Positions 45,095 through 57,445 of a stretch of DNA of 64,000 nucleotides are shown in pieces. The translations under genes and the position numbers were made by a program. Under the pieces are notes generated by a model. The model made no database searches, was not told where the DNA came from, and saw nothing but the letters and a program-made list of their open reading frames with translations. Positions within the stretch are counted from its first letter, which is position 1. Each line of letters begins with the position of its first letter. The DNA comes from Cyclina sinensis (lineage: Eukaryota; Mollusca; Bivalvia; Venerida; Veneridae): positions 24,392,882 through 24,456,881 of the forward strand of contig JAAONU010000006.1 in NCBI GenBank assembly GCA_012932295.1. The letters are read 5' to 3'.

Positions 45095-47948
45095 CTAAGC
45101 CAAGCTGAACACTTTCACCAATTCTTTATCTCCCTGAGTGACGAGCAGTTTCTTCTCACGAGGTTCATATGCCACAGCACGTGGATACGAGATCGACTTT
45201 CCCGTAACAAGAACTTTAACTCTTTCTCCACTAGGAGATATAACATGAACGCTGTTGGACGAAGTACCGCATACGTAGATGTTGCCTTCCACGTCTAAGG
45301 CAATCCCAGCGGTATGTCCAAGGTCTAAAGCTGAATAATTGAAATTCAGCTCACCTGTTTCACTCAGCTTCACTATACAACCTAATCGCTCGTCTGCAAC
45401 ATAGATTTGGTCGACTTTCTTGGTGCATGTGACATATACAGGCTTTGAGAATAACCTGAACCCGTTGTCGTCGACACAGACGTAAGTCAACTCTTGACCT
45501 GTCGAAGACAAAATTTTAAGGTTCGTTGGATCACCATCATAGGTTACTGTCAGAAACTTTCCATCGGCAAAGCAAATACCAAAACAAGGTTCGTCCGTCT
45601 GGATTGATCGTGTCTGGGTAAGGTATGGTCCGTTGACGTTAACAATTTGAATCCTGCATTCAGCAGGTAGTGATACGGCTACCTCTTTGTCTGACACTAA
45701 GGCAACGTCCCATGGTTTAGAGGAAAGACTTAGATCTGTAACCGGCATGAAATTACTGGTGAACATTTTCAGTTTGCGGTTTGTTCGATCAGCAAGTAAA
45801 ATACGACCATCGGGTAAAAACCTATTAAAACAAAGAAGAAGTAAAAACCATTGAAACACAAATTCTTACCTTATTTTTAAGGCGCTAAACAAGAAACTTT
45901 AATTCATATAAAACGTTTTAATGTTTCATCTGAATAACAAAATTTGGCATACAAGTTGGAAATCTATAACCTATGTGATTTTCATGCCACATCTTTCAGT
46001 ACCTACATACAAGATAAATTACAATTATTGTAGTAAAATAGTAATTTCATATAAACATGGTACATGTAAAGGGAAGTTACCCTATGAATGTTTGCAATGT
46101 GTAGTTAATAAATCGTTTCTCTTGTTCTTTTTAAAACAATCTACTGCCGCACAGTTGACCAGTAAATAAATATTATTTTGTTGTTATTGTACATGTAGAA
46201 TGATTGGCATATTGCATTATTTTCTTGAATAAAAAGCTATCGATCTATCTACAATTGCGTTTTCCTGTAAGACCGAGGCATACAAAGTCTTCTTTGTAAT
46301 CAAGGCTTGTACCAGTATACTCTCTGTGCAACATGTGAAATAACGGTTTGAGTACCTGGATATTTTCACTGAACAAATAAAGAAATGTTATAACATACTT
46401 TGCTCCAGTAAACCAACAATCTTGTGTGTCTTCTTCAAATCTGGCACAGAATTCACCGATCTCGTTGGCATCTTTTCCTGACAGTGATAATTCTGGTTTC
46501 ACGGCCTTTGTCTTTGTGGCTGAGCTCTGTAGACCAAGTGTCGACGCAAGTTTAGGTGGTGCAGGTAATTTAGTGGCTGTGCTATTAACATCTATACGTC
46601 CAAACTGGTTAAGCCTCTTCATCACTTGCTGCAACGAATTGTCAAGAGCTATGTCATACTCGACTGTGCGCATGCGTGAACAGAGGATCGATATACTTTC
46701 TTCGTAATATTCACACTCTACTTTGGCCTTTTCTGTCATTTCAATAATCTGGGAATTCGAACCATGATTTACTGCAACAGCCACAATTTCATCTGTGTTC
46801 GAAACCGCTGACTTGATTTCCTTACATTTTTCAACCTCCTGTTTTATCTTCTTAGACTCTTGTCGATGTGTAGAATCTATAATATTCTTCAGGTCTTTCT
46901 CCATCTTCTCAAGTTGCGATATAATGTGATTTTTAACATTGACAAATTCCTCGAGAAGTTTAGATTTCTTGCCGTCTAATTTTTTCAACAAACTTGACCG
47001 ATCTTTTAACACAATATCCATATGCGATTTGTATTTTTCTAGTGCGTCCTCCACGGCCATGACTTGACCACTTTCTTTGCCCTTCTTAACGGCTTCCTCA
47101 GCTGTTACAACACGGTCACATTTCCTGTGATTTTCGGACAAGCACTGTGAGCAACACATGACTGAATGTGTATAACAATAGTGTTCTTTGGCTTTCCCTT
47201 CATGTTGTTTACAAAATTCTTCCTCCACTTTAAGGGAGCTGATTGCATTGGCAAATTGAGATGTGGTTAGGACTTTGTGGTTTCGACAAGTACTAAGGCC
47301 TTTGTGTGTTTTTGCACACGTTTCACACATTGCATCATGGCAGTTCTTACAGTATGAATGTACTGAAGCAGACGTTTTATTGCGATTGCAGGGGTCACAT
47401 ACTCTGGTGCCAATCTTCAGTGAATGCAGATCAGCAAGGTCGGCAAGAAGGTTGTTTTCTGGAAAAAGATCTACCCATTTATCTGATGTGGTTTTTGCTA
47501 ACTGTGGCGTTGTTGCAAACTTCTTACAACAGGGACAGTGAAAACCTTTAGAACTCCCTTTATACTGAACAGCACCGGCGCCTGCAGGTGAACCTTGTGC
47601 TGCTTGAGGCCCCGTAGGTTTAGTCGGCTGTCGAACAGGAGACTTCCTCTTAGTTGGCGAAGTTCGACTTTTATCGACTTCATTTTGTTGTCCTTGTGGA
47701 CTTTTACTATTTTCTGGAGTTTTCCTTGTTGCAGGCTTTCTGACAGGGCTAGTTTCTTGCGTTTTGGTATCCGTCGGTGATTTATCATATTGCCGGCTTA
47801 CTTCACTACTACCCTCTTTGATGTAGCTGGCGAGGCAGGAAGAGCAAAATGAATGTAGACATGGCAGAAGACGAGGACTAGTAAATATCTTCAAGCATAA
47901 CGGACATTTTATGCTTTCCTCTTTGAACTGATAAGGATTCCTGTTCAT
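45095..47948 (-). CDS. TRIM family E3 ubiquitin ligase with NHL-like C-terminus (two exons)
   Basis: The coding exons are 46399-47948 and 45095-45821, joined across a 577-bp intron with donor GTATGT and acceptor TTTTAATAG. The joined frame is 2277 nt (758 aa). The ATG at 47948 was chosen over the upstream frame because a TTTTTTTTTCAACAG acceptor lies just before it and MNRNPYQFKEESIKCPLC is a typical TRIM start. RING: CPLC, LPCLHSFCSSC, then CPCC after an unusually long spacer of about 99 residues rich in K/P/S/T. B-box 1: CDPCNRN...CKNC..MCETC..H. B-box 2: CKQHEGKAKEHYCY...CCSQC..H. A coiled coil lies at roughly residues 330-440. The C-terminal exon has NHL/beta-propeller repeats (FLPDGRILLADRTNRKLKMF, IALDVEGNIYVCG). 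TRIM proteins transfer ubiquitin and many act in innate immunity; the substrate is unknown. The gene looks intact. Confidence 0.85.
45822..46398 (-). other. Intron of the TRIM gene
   Basis: GTATGT at 46398 and TTTTAATAG ending at 45822 on the sense strand join the two coding exons in frame (phase 2). Short ORFs inside are not supported. Confidence 0.8.
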
Positions 47949-48614
47949 TTTAGTCACTGTTGAAAAAAAAATATATAGTGTTTTACACTGTTGTATTAGT
48001 TTCAATAATGGTGGTGCATCAGGCTTGTGAGTCGGTAAAAGCCGGACTCTATTCAAATTTTGCTCAGTTCATCTGTTAATATCATTTGATAGTTTACTGA
48101 ACAAACTCTTTTCCAGGCATGTTTAGTTTTCTGTAGAAACTGTGTGCTCCATTCAAAAAATCGAGACTAAGATTCAGGATATCTAGAATGATGAAAATTC
48201 TTGCAAACAGTTAAGGCGTATACGATTTATTTATTTATTTAAAACGTTAACTGTGGGAGAGAATACAAGTTACTTTTAAAGGTGTTCTTATCGCACTAGA
48301 TTTCAGTCTGACGTTCTCTGTCGGAATCTCTCCGACGTCTTTTACGAAATCTCAATGGTTGGTTCGAATGCTCAGGAGAGAGAGGGGATACTGATTTCGT
48401 GTTGTTTTAGTGTAGTTATATTGGTTGTACAGTCAGTATTGTTATTAAAGACCAACCAGTGGACGGGCACAACTGATTTCTTTATGAAACAGTTTTTAAC
48501 ACAAAGATTGCATAAAGGTAAACAGTTGTGCTTAACTGAGGTTGTGTTGTATGAATAAAAAAATCGTTAACATTGTAATGAATTAGAAGCAATTAAGCTT
48601 AGTTTACACAACTA

Positions 48615-49052
48615 TTTAAAGGGGCTGTGCTCCAGATGACAAAAAAGAGAAAGTTTTCTTGTATTTTAGATTTCTTGTAATATTATGACTAATGCTTCAA
48701 AAATAACTTACTGACAAAAAATAAGTCAAATAATTACATTATGAATTGATTTTTTCCCTTTCAAAGTACTATACCGTAACACGACGGTATAACTATATCG
48801 TATAACATTTAAAGTAAATAATTGTCATATCACATACGGCGATGGTGGTGACAGTAAAAGCATTGGAAATATTTTGTTAACATGAGGGTCTAGAGTTCAA
48901 ATCAGGCTGGAGCGAAAATATTTTTTTATTCTATTTTGACTTTTATAATCAGTTTTGAAGTAAAATATTGTGTTGTTATAATCTGACGGCATCTAAATAT
49001 ATAATTTATGAAAAAAATTTTTATGTCAAATCTGGAGTACAGCCTCTTTAAA
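48615..49052. repeat. MITE, family TTTAAAGGG-CTGTGCTCCAGAT (copy 2)
   Basis: The copy is full length with the same termini as 35034-35475 and high similarity throughout, including TATACCGTAA-ACGACGGTATA and the GAGTTCAAATC block. Confidence 0.65.
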
Positions 49053-50062
49053 CAATAGCACCAATGTCAGATTAAAAAAAAATGTCTCTATTTTTTCTGT
49101 AAAAACGAAAATCAAAATCTCACCTTGAATGTTAGGTATCTCAATATGAAATAATTTGTTTATCAAAATCACCGAGGCAGTGTGTATAGCTGATAAGTAC
49201 AAAAGTTCATTTTATTTGATTGAAAGAGGTTTTATACTGAAGATTCAAAATACTTGAATTTCTCTTTAGACCCTGGAACATAAATAAAACTATTGAAATG
49301 ATGCAAAATATCAATATGGCACCATGGTACTTTTGAAAAGGAAATCAATTAAATTAACGAAACAGATCAATCTTTTGGATAGAAATTCTATTTCAAAACG
49401 CGCATATATATTTTCATTATTAATTTGTAAATATAACTGTATTGAATAACAGTTTATGATACATAACGCTTTTAATGATTGCCTAAATGAATATTTTTTC
49501 TCTTCTGCCAAATCGTTTACCTGTATGATAAATAAAACAGAAGTACACAAAAGGAAATATACATTTATTTATTTATTTGCGTGCTGAATAAGACCCTTCG
49601 TTGGATTAAAAGAATATACACTGCATAAAGACTTTGATATACTGTATAATTTTCTATGTATTTCATTGGCCCGCTTTATATAATATATTAATAATTATTT
49701 TGTAATTACTGATTTTTTGTAGAGAACATATGTTTAAAAATGTTGATTAAGGCGTTCAGACGCTAACATGGTGTTTATTTTTAACAAGTCGTTATTCACC
49801 CAAAATTTGAGCAACAACAACTTTCAAAGACTGATATTGATTTAAACAGTTTACATGACTGACATCATGACACTGTGTAACGATTACTTAAATATTATTA
49901 GCATGTACATAAAATTGCATTATTTAAGAATGTGCATGCAACCAACTGCTTAATCCTTGGTTTAATGAACTGAAAAGAACATAATAATTATAATTATATT
50001 ATAGATTGGAACGTCGAATCTTATTAATTACATTGAAAGGTTAAAGAAAAATATAAACACAT

Positions 50063-50150
50063 TGTAAGGCGTCCGCACAAGCTCCTGACTGAACTCGAAC
50101 CTTCGAATCCCGCTCCGTAGACGGACGCTTTGATAACTAGGCCACGTATA
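50063..50150 (-). repeat. tRNA-like SINE head or tRNA pseudogene
   Basis: The minus strand reads GTGGCCTAGTTATCAAAGCG (box A-like), then GGTTCGAGTTC (box B-like) about 40 bp later. The arms do not form a complete cloverleaf by eye. Confidence 0.5.
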
Positions 50151-52440
50151 GAGAAGCGGCAAAAACTTGTTTCCCAGTCGAGGTTACATGTATCAGCTTA
50201 AAATTGTTGTTGGCCATGTTTCAAAGAAAAAAAAACGAATATTCTTAAATGAAAATGTTTCAAAGACAAGAATAAGATTAATGGCTACTACCTTTCAACG
50301 TAAAAATGTATATTAAATTTCAAGCTAAAATTATACAGATCTTTATTTCTTCCATGTTTGAGTATCTGAATTTCACAATTCGACAAGGAAAGCATTGATA
50401 CGGCACACAGGCCAAAAGTTAATAAACACACTTTATATACACCACACAAACATATCATACGTATAAAGCATACTTGTATAAACGGTGACATTAGTAACAC
50501 AATGGATATATTGGTCTTACAACAAACAATGTGGAGAGAAAAATATACTAAAGTATAACAACAAGCCAAGTATCTATGGAGAGGTTTCAAAACACAACAA
50601 TACACTAGGTATCTACGCAGAGGTGTCAAAACAACAATAAACCAGAAATCTACGAAAGGTTTCAAAATATCATAACAAGCCAAATATGAATTGAGAGGTT
50701 TCAAAACAAATAAACAACAATTAATAAGCCATATAACTATGGAGATGTTCCAAAATTCAATTATAGGCCAAGTATCTATGAAAAGGTTTTAAAATACAAC
50801 AATATGCAAAGTACATGTATCTTTTAGAGGATGAAACACACCAATAAAGAAAGTAAATAAAATACAACAATATAAAAAGTATATCTGGAGGGTTTTCAAA
50901 ATAAAACAATAAACCATGTCTATTTGTAGTGTTTTTAACACAACCATAAGCCAAGTCATTTCAGTCAATATCTGTATCGTATTATTTCTCACTTTATCAA
51001 AAACTCTCGACAATAAAACTGATAGATAATTTAAACACTTTGTCGAAATTAGCTCTGTTATTATCATTAACATTTATTATGTTTATGAACTATTCAAAAA
51101 TTCACTTGAACAATTATTTTATTTATCTGGGCCCAAAATGGAAGAGTTTGTGAAATAAACGCGGCTCAGTTTGGACACGCTGTCATAACTGCTGTAACCT
51201 CAATATACTGTACCAGACTTTTGCTCCATCAAGGCGGCTGTCAGAGTTCAGGCGAAATATCAGCTTCCAGTTGTCACTATATTTATTTTATTTACGTATG
51301 TACTATTTAAGCGGAAAAAAGACGGAGATTTTTGTCCGTTTTCTGGATAAATATATATCTGAAAGTCTGTACGATTGCAATAAGAAATGTTAAATACAGT
51401 TTGATATAACAAACCATTGCAGACTTTAGAGTATCTTTTCCAACATTTCAGTTCTGGTACCCAGCTTGTGTCATGTTGTTATGTCGTTTCTCTCAAACGT
51501 TTCACGTAACGTAAATACTGGCGAAGACCAAACAGACCAAACTGTATAGCAGGTCAGCTCAACCAGCAGCATTATATGTCTGAGTTTATTTATTGTGGGT
51601 TGCCGTTAACAATTTGATGGACGTCTAGTGTTCAGATATTTTAAGTTATTGGTGATAGTGTCAGGTACAGAAAGCATCCCATTGCTCGTTCTTTCTTATG
51701 TTAAGTGTAAAGCATCGCTTTATGAAACCCCGATTACATCTCATTTGATAGGCATTTCTTTACGAATCGAGGTATCGAACTAACTCGTGACCCCTGGATT
51801 ACAATACTGTCCAGCTGCCCCTAGCAGCGAGATACCAGAAAGTTAAGTGACAATGTTTGTGTACAAGATATTTCCAGACAGAAAATGGTAATAATTTTTA
51901 GTTATCACTGATATTTTTCTTTCGCACAATTAAAATTGTTACGCATAAACACAGAAGTAACTCATTCTTTAGAATAACAGCCAGGATTCGACTCACTGAC
52001 AATGACTGGAAAATACAGATTATCATGTATATATTCTCAATAGATGAAACAAAAACAGGGATTTGTATTTTCAAGTACTTAAAGGGGCTCGTGTCCAGTT
52101 GCATTAGAGTAAATAGATAAGAGCGTATCAGTAGAATAAGAATCTGAACATACCGAGAGAAATATTATGGTGACATATTCCTGTCGTAAGATAACCAGTT
52201 CATGTTCGCAAAAGCCTTTGTGTTAATAGCATAAGTTTCGCGACTATTATAGTAAGTGGTTGACCAGTGTTTTAAGATAAAATAAAACAACTAAACACAA
52301 ATAATTGCCCTGATAATTGCCCATAACTGCCACCCGTTCACTTGATTTGTAAAAATTGTTGTGCTTAAAGGATAACTACATGAAATTCGAGTTACTATTT
52401 AATAACTTACTGAATAAGAAGTTCACTAGACAAATTCGTG

Positions 52441-53600
52441 TTAAATCAGATTTTTGGCAGATATAGCAGCAGATAGGTAGTCGTCTGCTATTTCAAGCGG
52501 TTGCCCGAGCATGGTTTCTATGGAAACTGTAAATGGTCTTCTTCCCAACCTGTCTTGCCAGACTGTTGTATACGCATCTATATCGTTTTTGAATACAGTC
52601 AAAACGTGTTTGAGAACTTCTTTCAAACACTCGTGAGCACTGCACTCTGGCTTCTGACATACGTAAACATTTTGGAAAACAAAAGTTTTGATGGTGTATG
52701 ATGGAATGTCGTTAACAATTCTAAGTCCATGGACTTTCGTCCCCTTATTGTCTGGTCTTCTGATGAGTTTCCGAATGTCACCATTTGTTCCTTGATTCAC
52801 ATTGAAAACATATTTCAGCAGCCTGTAAATATGCCTTTGATTTTCCGACATTTTCTGTCTCTCAAACCGTTTTCCCGTTTCTGTTATTGCAAATCTAACA
52901 TCCGTTTCGTTTTTTGAGTGGTCGATCTTATACACCTTGATAGCAAGCAATCTTCCGGTTTCAATAAGCATCTGTTTCCAATCAGCATGAAGTACATTCA
53001 GCCACCTGGTAAAGCTCCAGTAAAGCACCTTGGAAGCTACAGAGATATCTACAGAAATTATACGATTTCTCACGTTGTCAGACTCATTAAAAACTAGCTG
53101 AACTTTGGAAGCCGGTCTGTGAAGTTCTGCGTAATGAAAGGAAAGTAGAGTTTCCCGTTCAGTCGAAAGCTGCTCTAAAAACGTTTTCAACTGTTAATGA
53201 AATGTCTGAAAAGTCAGAAGTTACTTTTCTAATGTGCTTGATATCCGTGTACTCACTTTCTCCCACGATAAAAATAAAGTCGAACTCGTCTGGATGATTG
53301 TTTTTAGTTTCCTCGTAGAAACTGCAGAGTTTTAGGAGCATGTCTAAGTTGTTAGTGTTACTAAGTCATTGCAGGGCTCTTTTTCGACTGTCTGGATGTA
53401 CGTTCGATACTGTTCACTTTTCAAGACTTTTGTAATGACATTTTCAACGAAGCATTCAACGTTTTCCTGTATAAAGAGATTTCCGATTGTTACGCTGAAA
53501 CGTTAGAGTTTTCCCGAAACAGCTCTTCAAAAAATATATCTTGCTGATCATCTGTGTCATCCTATCTCAGTCAGTGCATTATTTCATCATCGCATGCGTT
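52441..53600 (-). pseudogene. Decayed cGLR / Mab-21-like gene
   Basis: The gene is read in at least three frames. The most upstream part contains ENVECFVENVITKVLKSE and TDDQQDIFFEELF. Next comes LLKLCSFYEETKNNHPDEFDFIF (53265-53341), matching the nucleotidyltransferase GSxxEGTK...PDEFDF motif, but the Gly of GS is Cys. The third part (52441-53190) has IISVDIS (third acidic residue), then the Mab-21 helical region with IYRLLKYVF, IPSYTIKTFVFQN, ECLKEVL. Frame breaks lie near 53190 and near 53350-53360, with a stop near 53510. It differs strongly from the gene at 35997, so it belongs to another subfamily, closer to the short cGAS-like receptors. Activity is very unlikely. Confidence 0.65.
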
Positions 53601-54589
53601 GATACTCAGAAAAAAATATGCGTCACGGCTGGAGTCTGTCGCCCTGATTCATGACACTGTACACCTGAAATGGATTCTGCAGTTTATAATGAATAGTTTT
53701 GAAAAGTAACATACACCGGTATAGGTTTTGGTTAAGTATTGACACAATCTCTCCCAGTGCGAAAAATAGTGCTCAAATCTGACGTTCCATAAATTTATAA
53801 ATAACGGAATCCTGTATGTGTCTAAAGTATGAAAGTTTTATCCGTATGCTACTCGAATGTGGCATTTTGTATACTTAAAAACGCGACGCGAGAAAAATGG
53901 CACTCGGACGTTTTTTTGTACACCCTCAGAAATTACGGGAAAACTGTCGCTCTTCCTGTCAGCTATTTCCATAAAGCTGTACTTAAGTTTTTTTTATGAT
54001 TTTGATTAGGAGGACGTAGTCACAGAAAATGGAACAGTTTAATGTAAAGTTATCCATTTTTATTTGACATCAATTGAATGGATAAAAAAATATGTCGTCG
54101 CCTTGCAAGTGATCTGCCCAAATGAAGAAAGCCGGTAACAACAATATAATAACTTAATAAGGGTTATTTTCACTTCCTGCTCGCATATTAAAGACTTTTG
54201 AAAAACGTCTTTGATCGTTAAATGCTAGATTTAATTTTTTTGCAAAATGTTTTAGTTTGCTGTTTTTTTAGAATGTTCGCGTTCTTAGCAACCAGATGCT
54301 GCAACTGAAAAAGTAAGTATTTCTGATTTAATTTTTACACGCACTTGCTTTAATTGGCGCAGTGGTGAGTATGGTGGCGTGCAGTGCGTGATGTCACGAG
54401 TTCTAATCCTCGAAACGTCAGCATTTTTTTCAACCTTTTCTATTAATGTTGTTTACAAATTCATGAGAACATATCAATTTTTCATCGTTATGTTGTTTTT
54501 ATTGACAGAAGTTGAAAAATCTATTTTAGGAGTTAGACCCGACGTTCAGTGAGTTTGGTATTGGTAAATATCCAGGTGAGAACAGAAAT
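53601..54589. other. Intergenic region
   Basis: The sequence is AT-rich and no gene or repeat family was recognised. Confidence 0.4.
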
Positions 54590-55664
54590 GAGGGAAACGA
54601 GGTTCAGAGACCAGAAACAGATGTAGAGTGGGGAAAGGAAGAGGAAGAAGAGGATAACAGGAAAACAGAGTTAATCACCACCTGATTAGAAATGTATGTT
54701 CAGGGCATGGCTGATTCAGGTGAGTCAGTCGCAGGTCAGGAAGAAAATGACTACGCTGAAGAAAGAGGTGAGCTTGGGTGTTCTTGTAAAACAAACTGTT
54801 TAGAACAGTCCAACAGACAGTTAATTGATAGTTACATTCTATCACTGAGAGAAATGGAAAAAAGTGGAAAGGGGATGTTTATAATGGGTAGTCTTCAGAG
54901 AATGTGAGGGGGGGGGGGGGAGAATGAAACGCAAAAAGTGAAAAGGCGACAAACGAGATTTAGGTTTGTATTTAATGGAAAGACAGTCTGCAATACCACT
55001 TTTGTTTTTGTTTTTGTTTTATGTAGAAAGGAAGGCACTCAGAAACTTTCAGGAACATGTTTGTTTGAATGGCATTGTCCCTCGTGTGCATGAAAATTGT
55101 GGAAAATAGTCTCATCATGCTATCAAATATGATGAAGTGCTGTATTGTGTGGAGTGACTTATGTGGTACTCAGATGTTAATGGATTACCAATGCCAGCGG
55201 CACCTAGAGGCAAGGACGATGATGCACCAATTCTTATACCGTCCAGTCTGACAAAGAAAGATCTTCAAAAAGAAAACGTTTAAGCAGGAACAAGACAACT
55301 GAGTCTGACCTCTTTTAAAAACATATTGACGAATGCTGTTCCTCATATTAAAATCATGAACCCTAGCGATGACGTTTGCAATAAATTTGAGTTGCTTCGA
55401 AAGTAGGTAGCGGACGCAGTGACAGAGACGGAAAAGCTTGATGCTGGTACATTACTACGGCAACTCGTACAAGTAACACTGACATTCTATTATTTCTATA
55501 TTGTTAATTAACTGACCTTAACTGAAATAATGCACGGACTTTATTAACCTTTTTATATTTAATGTATTGTCATAACACTTTACGCTATTCAATGTTTCTA
55601 TAAAATCTTATAAACTGTGTAAAATACACATACAATGTATATGGGACAGAATAACTTCATTTAT

Positions 55665-56110
55665 TCCATCTTGCTTGGTGACAGTGGTACTCACATTATG
55701 CTTGATTCCTTCTTGCTTGACGACATTAGTAGTTGCATTATGCTTGATTCCATATTGCTCTATATCACTTTTTTATTTTAATTAAGCTTGATTCCTTCTT
55801 GCTTGGTGACATTGGAAGTTGCATCATGCTTGATACCATATCACTTGGTGACATTGGTACTTACATTATGCTTGATTCCTTCTTGCTTGACGACATTAGT
55901 AGTTGCATTATGCTTGATTCCATATTGCTCTATATCACTTTTTTTATTTTAGTTAAGCTTGATTCCTTCTTGCTTGGTGACATTGGAAGTTGCATCATGC
56001 TTGATACCATATCACTTGATGACATTGGTACTTACATTATGCTTGATTCCAACTTGCTTGATGACATTGGAACTTGCATTATCCTTGATTCTGTATTAGA
56101 AACTTACGCT
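55665..56110 (+). repeat. Tandem repeat with about 48-bp unit and higher-order duplication
   Basis: Units of the type GACATT-GTACTTACATTATG followed by CTTGATTCCTTCTTGCTTG repeat 8-9 times. A larger block containing CTCTATATCACTTTTTTATTTT is itself duplicated about 180 bp apart (55762 and 55931). It lies in an intron of the decayed gene. Confidence 0.7.
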
Positions 56111-57411
56111 ATGCTTAATATTATCATTCTGTCATTGATCATTGGCCTTTGAACTTGCATTCAATAAACGCTTCATTCAATCTTGCTATTTCATCGTCTT
56201 TTGCACTGTGTTGGAATAATCAAAATACGATGCCATGTAGCTTAATGTAAAATCCAACTTTATACGTGTTCTATTCAAACTATTTAAGGATAATTGCTTT
56301 TTGCTTGTTTGCCATTTTGATTTTTTTTCTTTTAGTAAATGAACTTTGTCAACGTGGTCAGTAATCCAACTTTTAACATCGCCGGAGCCCACGGTACACA
56401 TTCCGTATAAACTACATTGTACCGTATTTATCAGGTATGATACCTGGGTTGCCGAGGATGACTGTTTAGCAGGTAATACAAACACTAAAGTAAAACCGTT
56501 CTCAAGGTTGTAGCGTTTAAGGATATTCCATTTATGATTTTGTCGAAATTTTTGGTATGCAAACAATAACTTGAAAAAAGAACGACATTAAAACTTTGCA
56601 AAAATCTAATCGCAAAGTAGTGGGACCATCCGGATAACAGGATGTACCGACAAAGCACCATCTGTTGTTATAAAATGAACACAAATTTTGCAAATCGCAT
56701 TATGCTTACTGCTTAATGCTTACCGTAAAGTGAATACTTTGTTATTGGTGTTGTTGTCATCCTCGTGTTCGGTGCGTAGTGTTTATTAATTGCTTTTATA
56801 TTTGGGTTGAATGAATGCACTGAAGAATAAGAATGCTAAGACAGTACAAAATCGCTGAGCGCAGACCAAAAATAAAACAAAATATTAATAATGAAATAGG
56901 TTTGATAAACGTAGGTAGATGATATGCAGTAAAAGACATTCTGCAAAGAAAGGTAACATCAAGTAATATTAATAACTAGTAATTAAAAACTGTTCGATAG
57001 AACGCCGAGCCTATTGCGTTAACAGTAAAGAAAGCTGCAATTAAACAAATAGCATATTGCATATGTCGGAGAGGAACAAATGAAGTTGCAATAACATGAT
57101 AACGCACTCAGTTACCATAAAGTATGGTATTATTATTCAGCAAAATACAAGTTTCCAATGCCATAAAGCAAGATGGAATCAAGTATTATACAAGTTTTAA
57201 TGTCACCAAGCAAATCAAATAAATGCTGTAATCTGTTCCATTAACGTACATATGTATCCCGTATCATTTATTCAGGGTGCTCAGACAGAACGACAGCTGT
57301 ACCAACAGACGATAGTAGAAGCATGACAGGAAATGGTTTGGTACGTGTCGACGAACTTCTTGAAAGTATGCTTATATCTACCTAGTTCTATTACTTTCTT
57401 GTGAAAGAGCG

Positions 57412-57445
57412 AGACAGAAAGAAAGAAAGAAAGAAAGAAAGAAAG
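57412..57445 (+). repeat. GAAA microsatellite
   Basis: A run of GAAA units. The overlapping ORF is a simple-repeat artefact. Confidence 0.8.

Larger units (their letters stand above)
48057..52440. other. Intergenic region
   Basis: There is no convincing gene. It contains a MITE (48615-49052) and a tRNA-like SINE head (50063-50150). At 50570-50960 there is a loose series of TATCTAnGnAGAGGTTTCAAAACA-like units, whose short ORFs are repeat by-products. Confidence 0.45.

Noticed and set aside
55799..56152. 117-aa MLGDIGSCIMLD repeat protein
   Set aside because: It is a tandem-repeat translation with no independent support.
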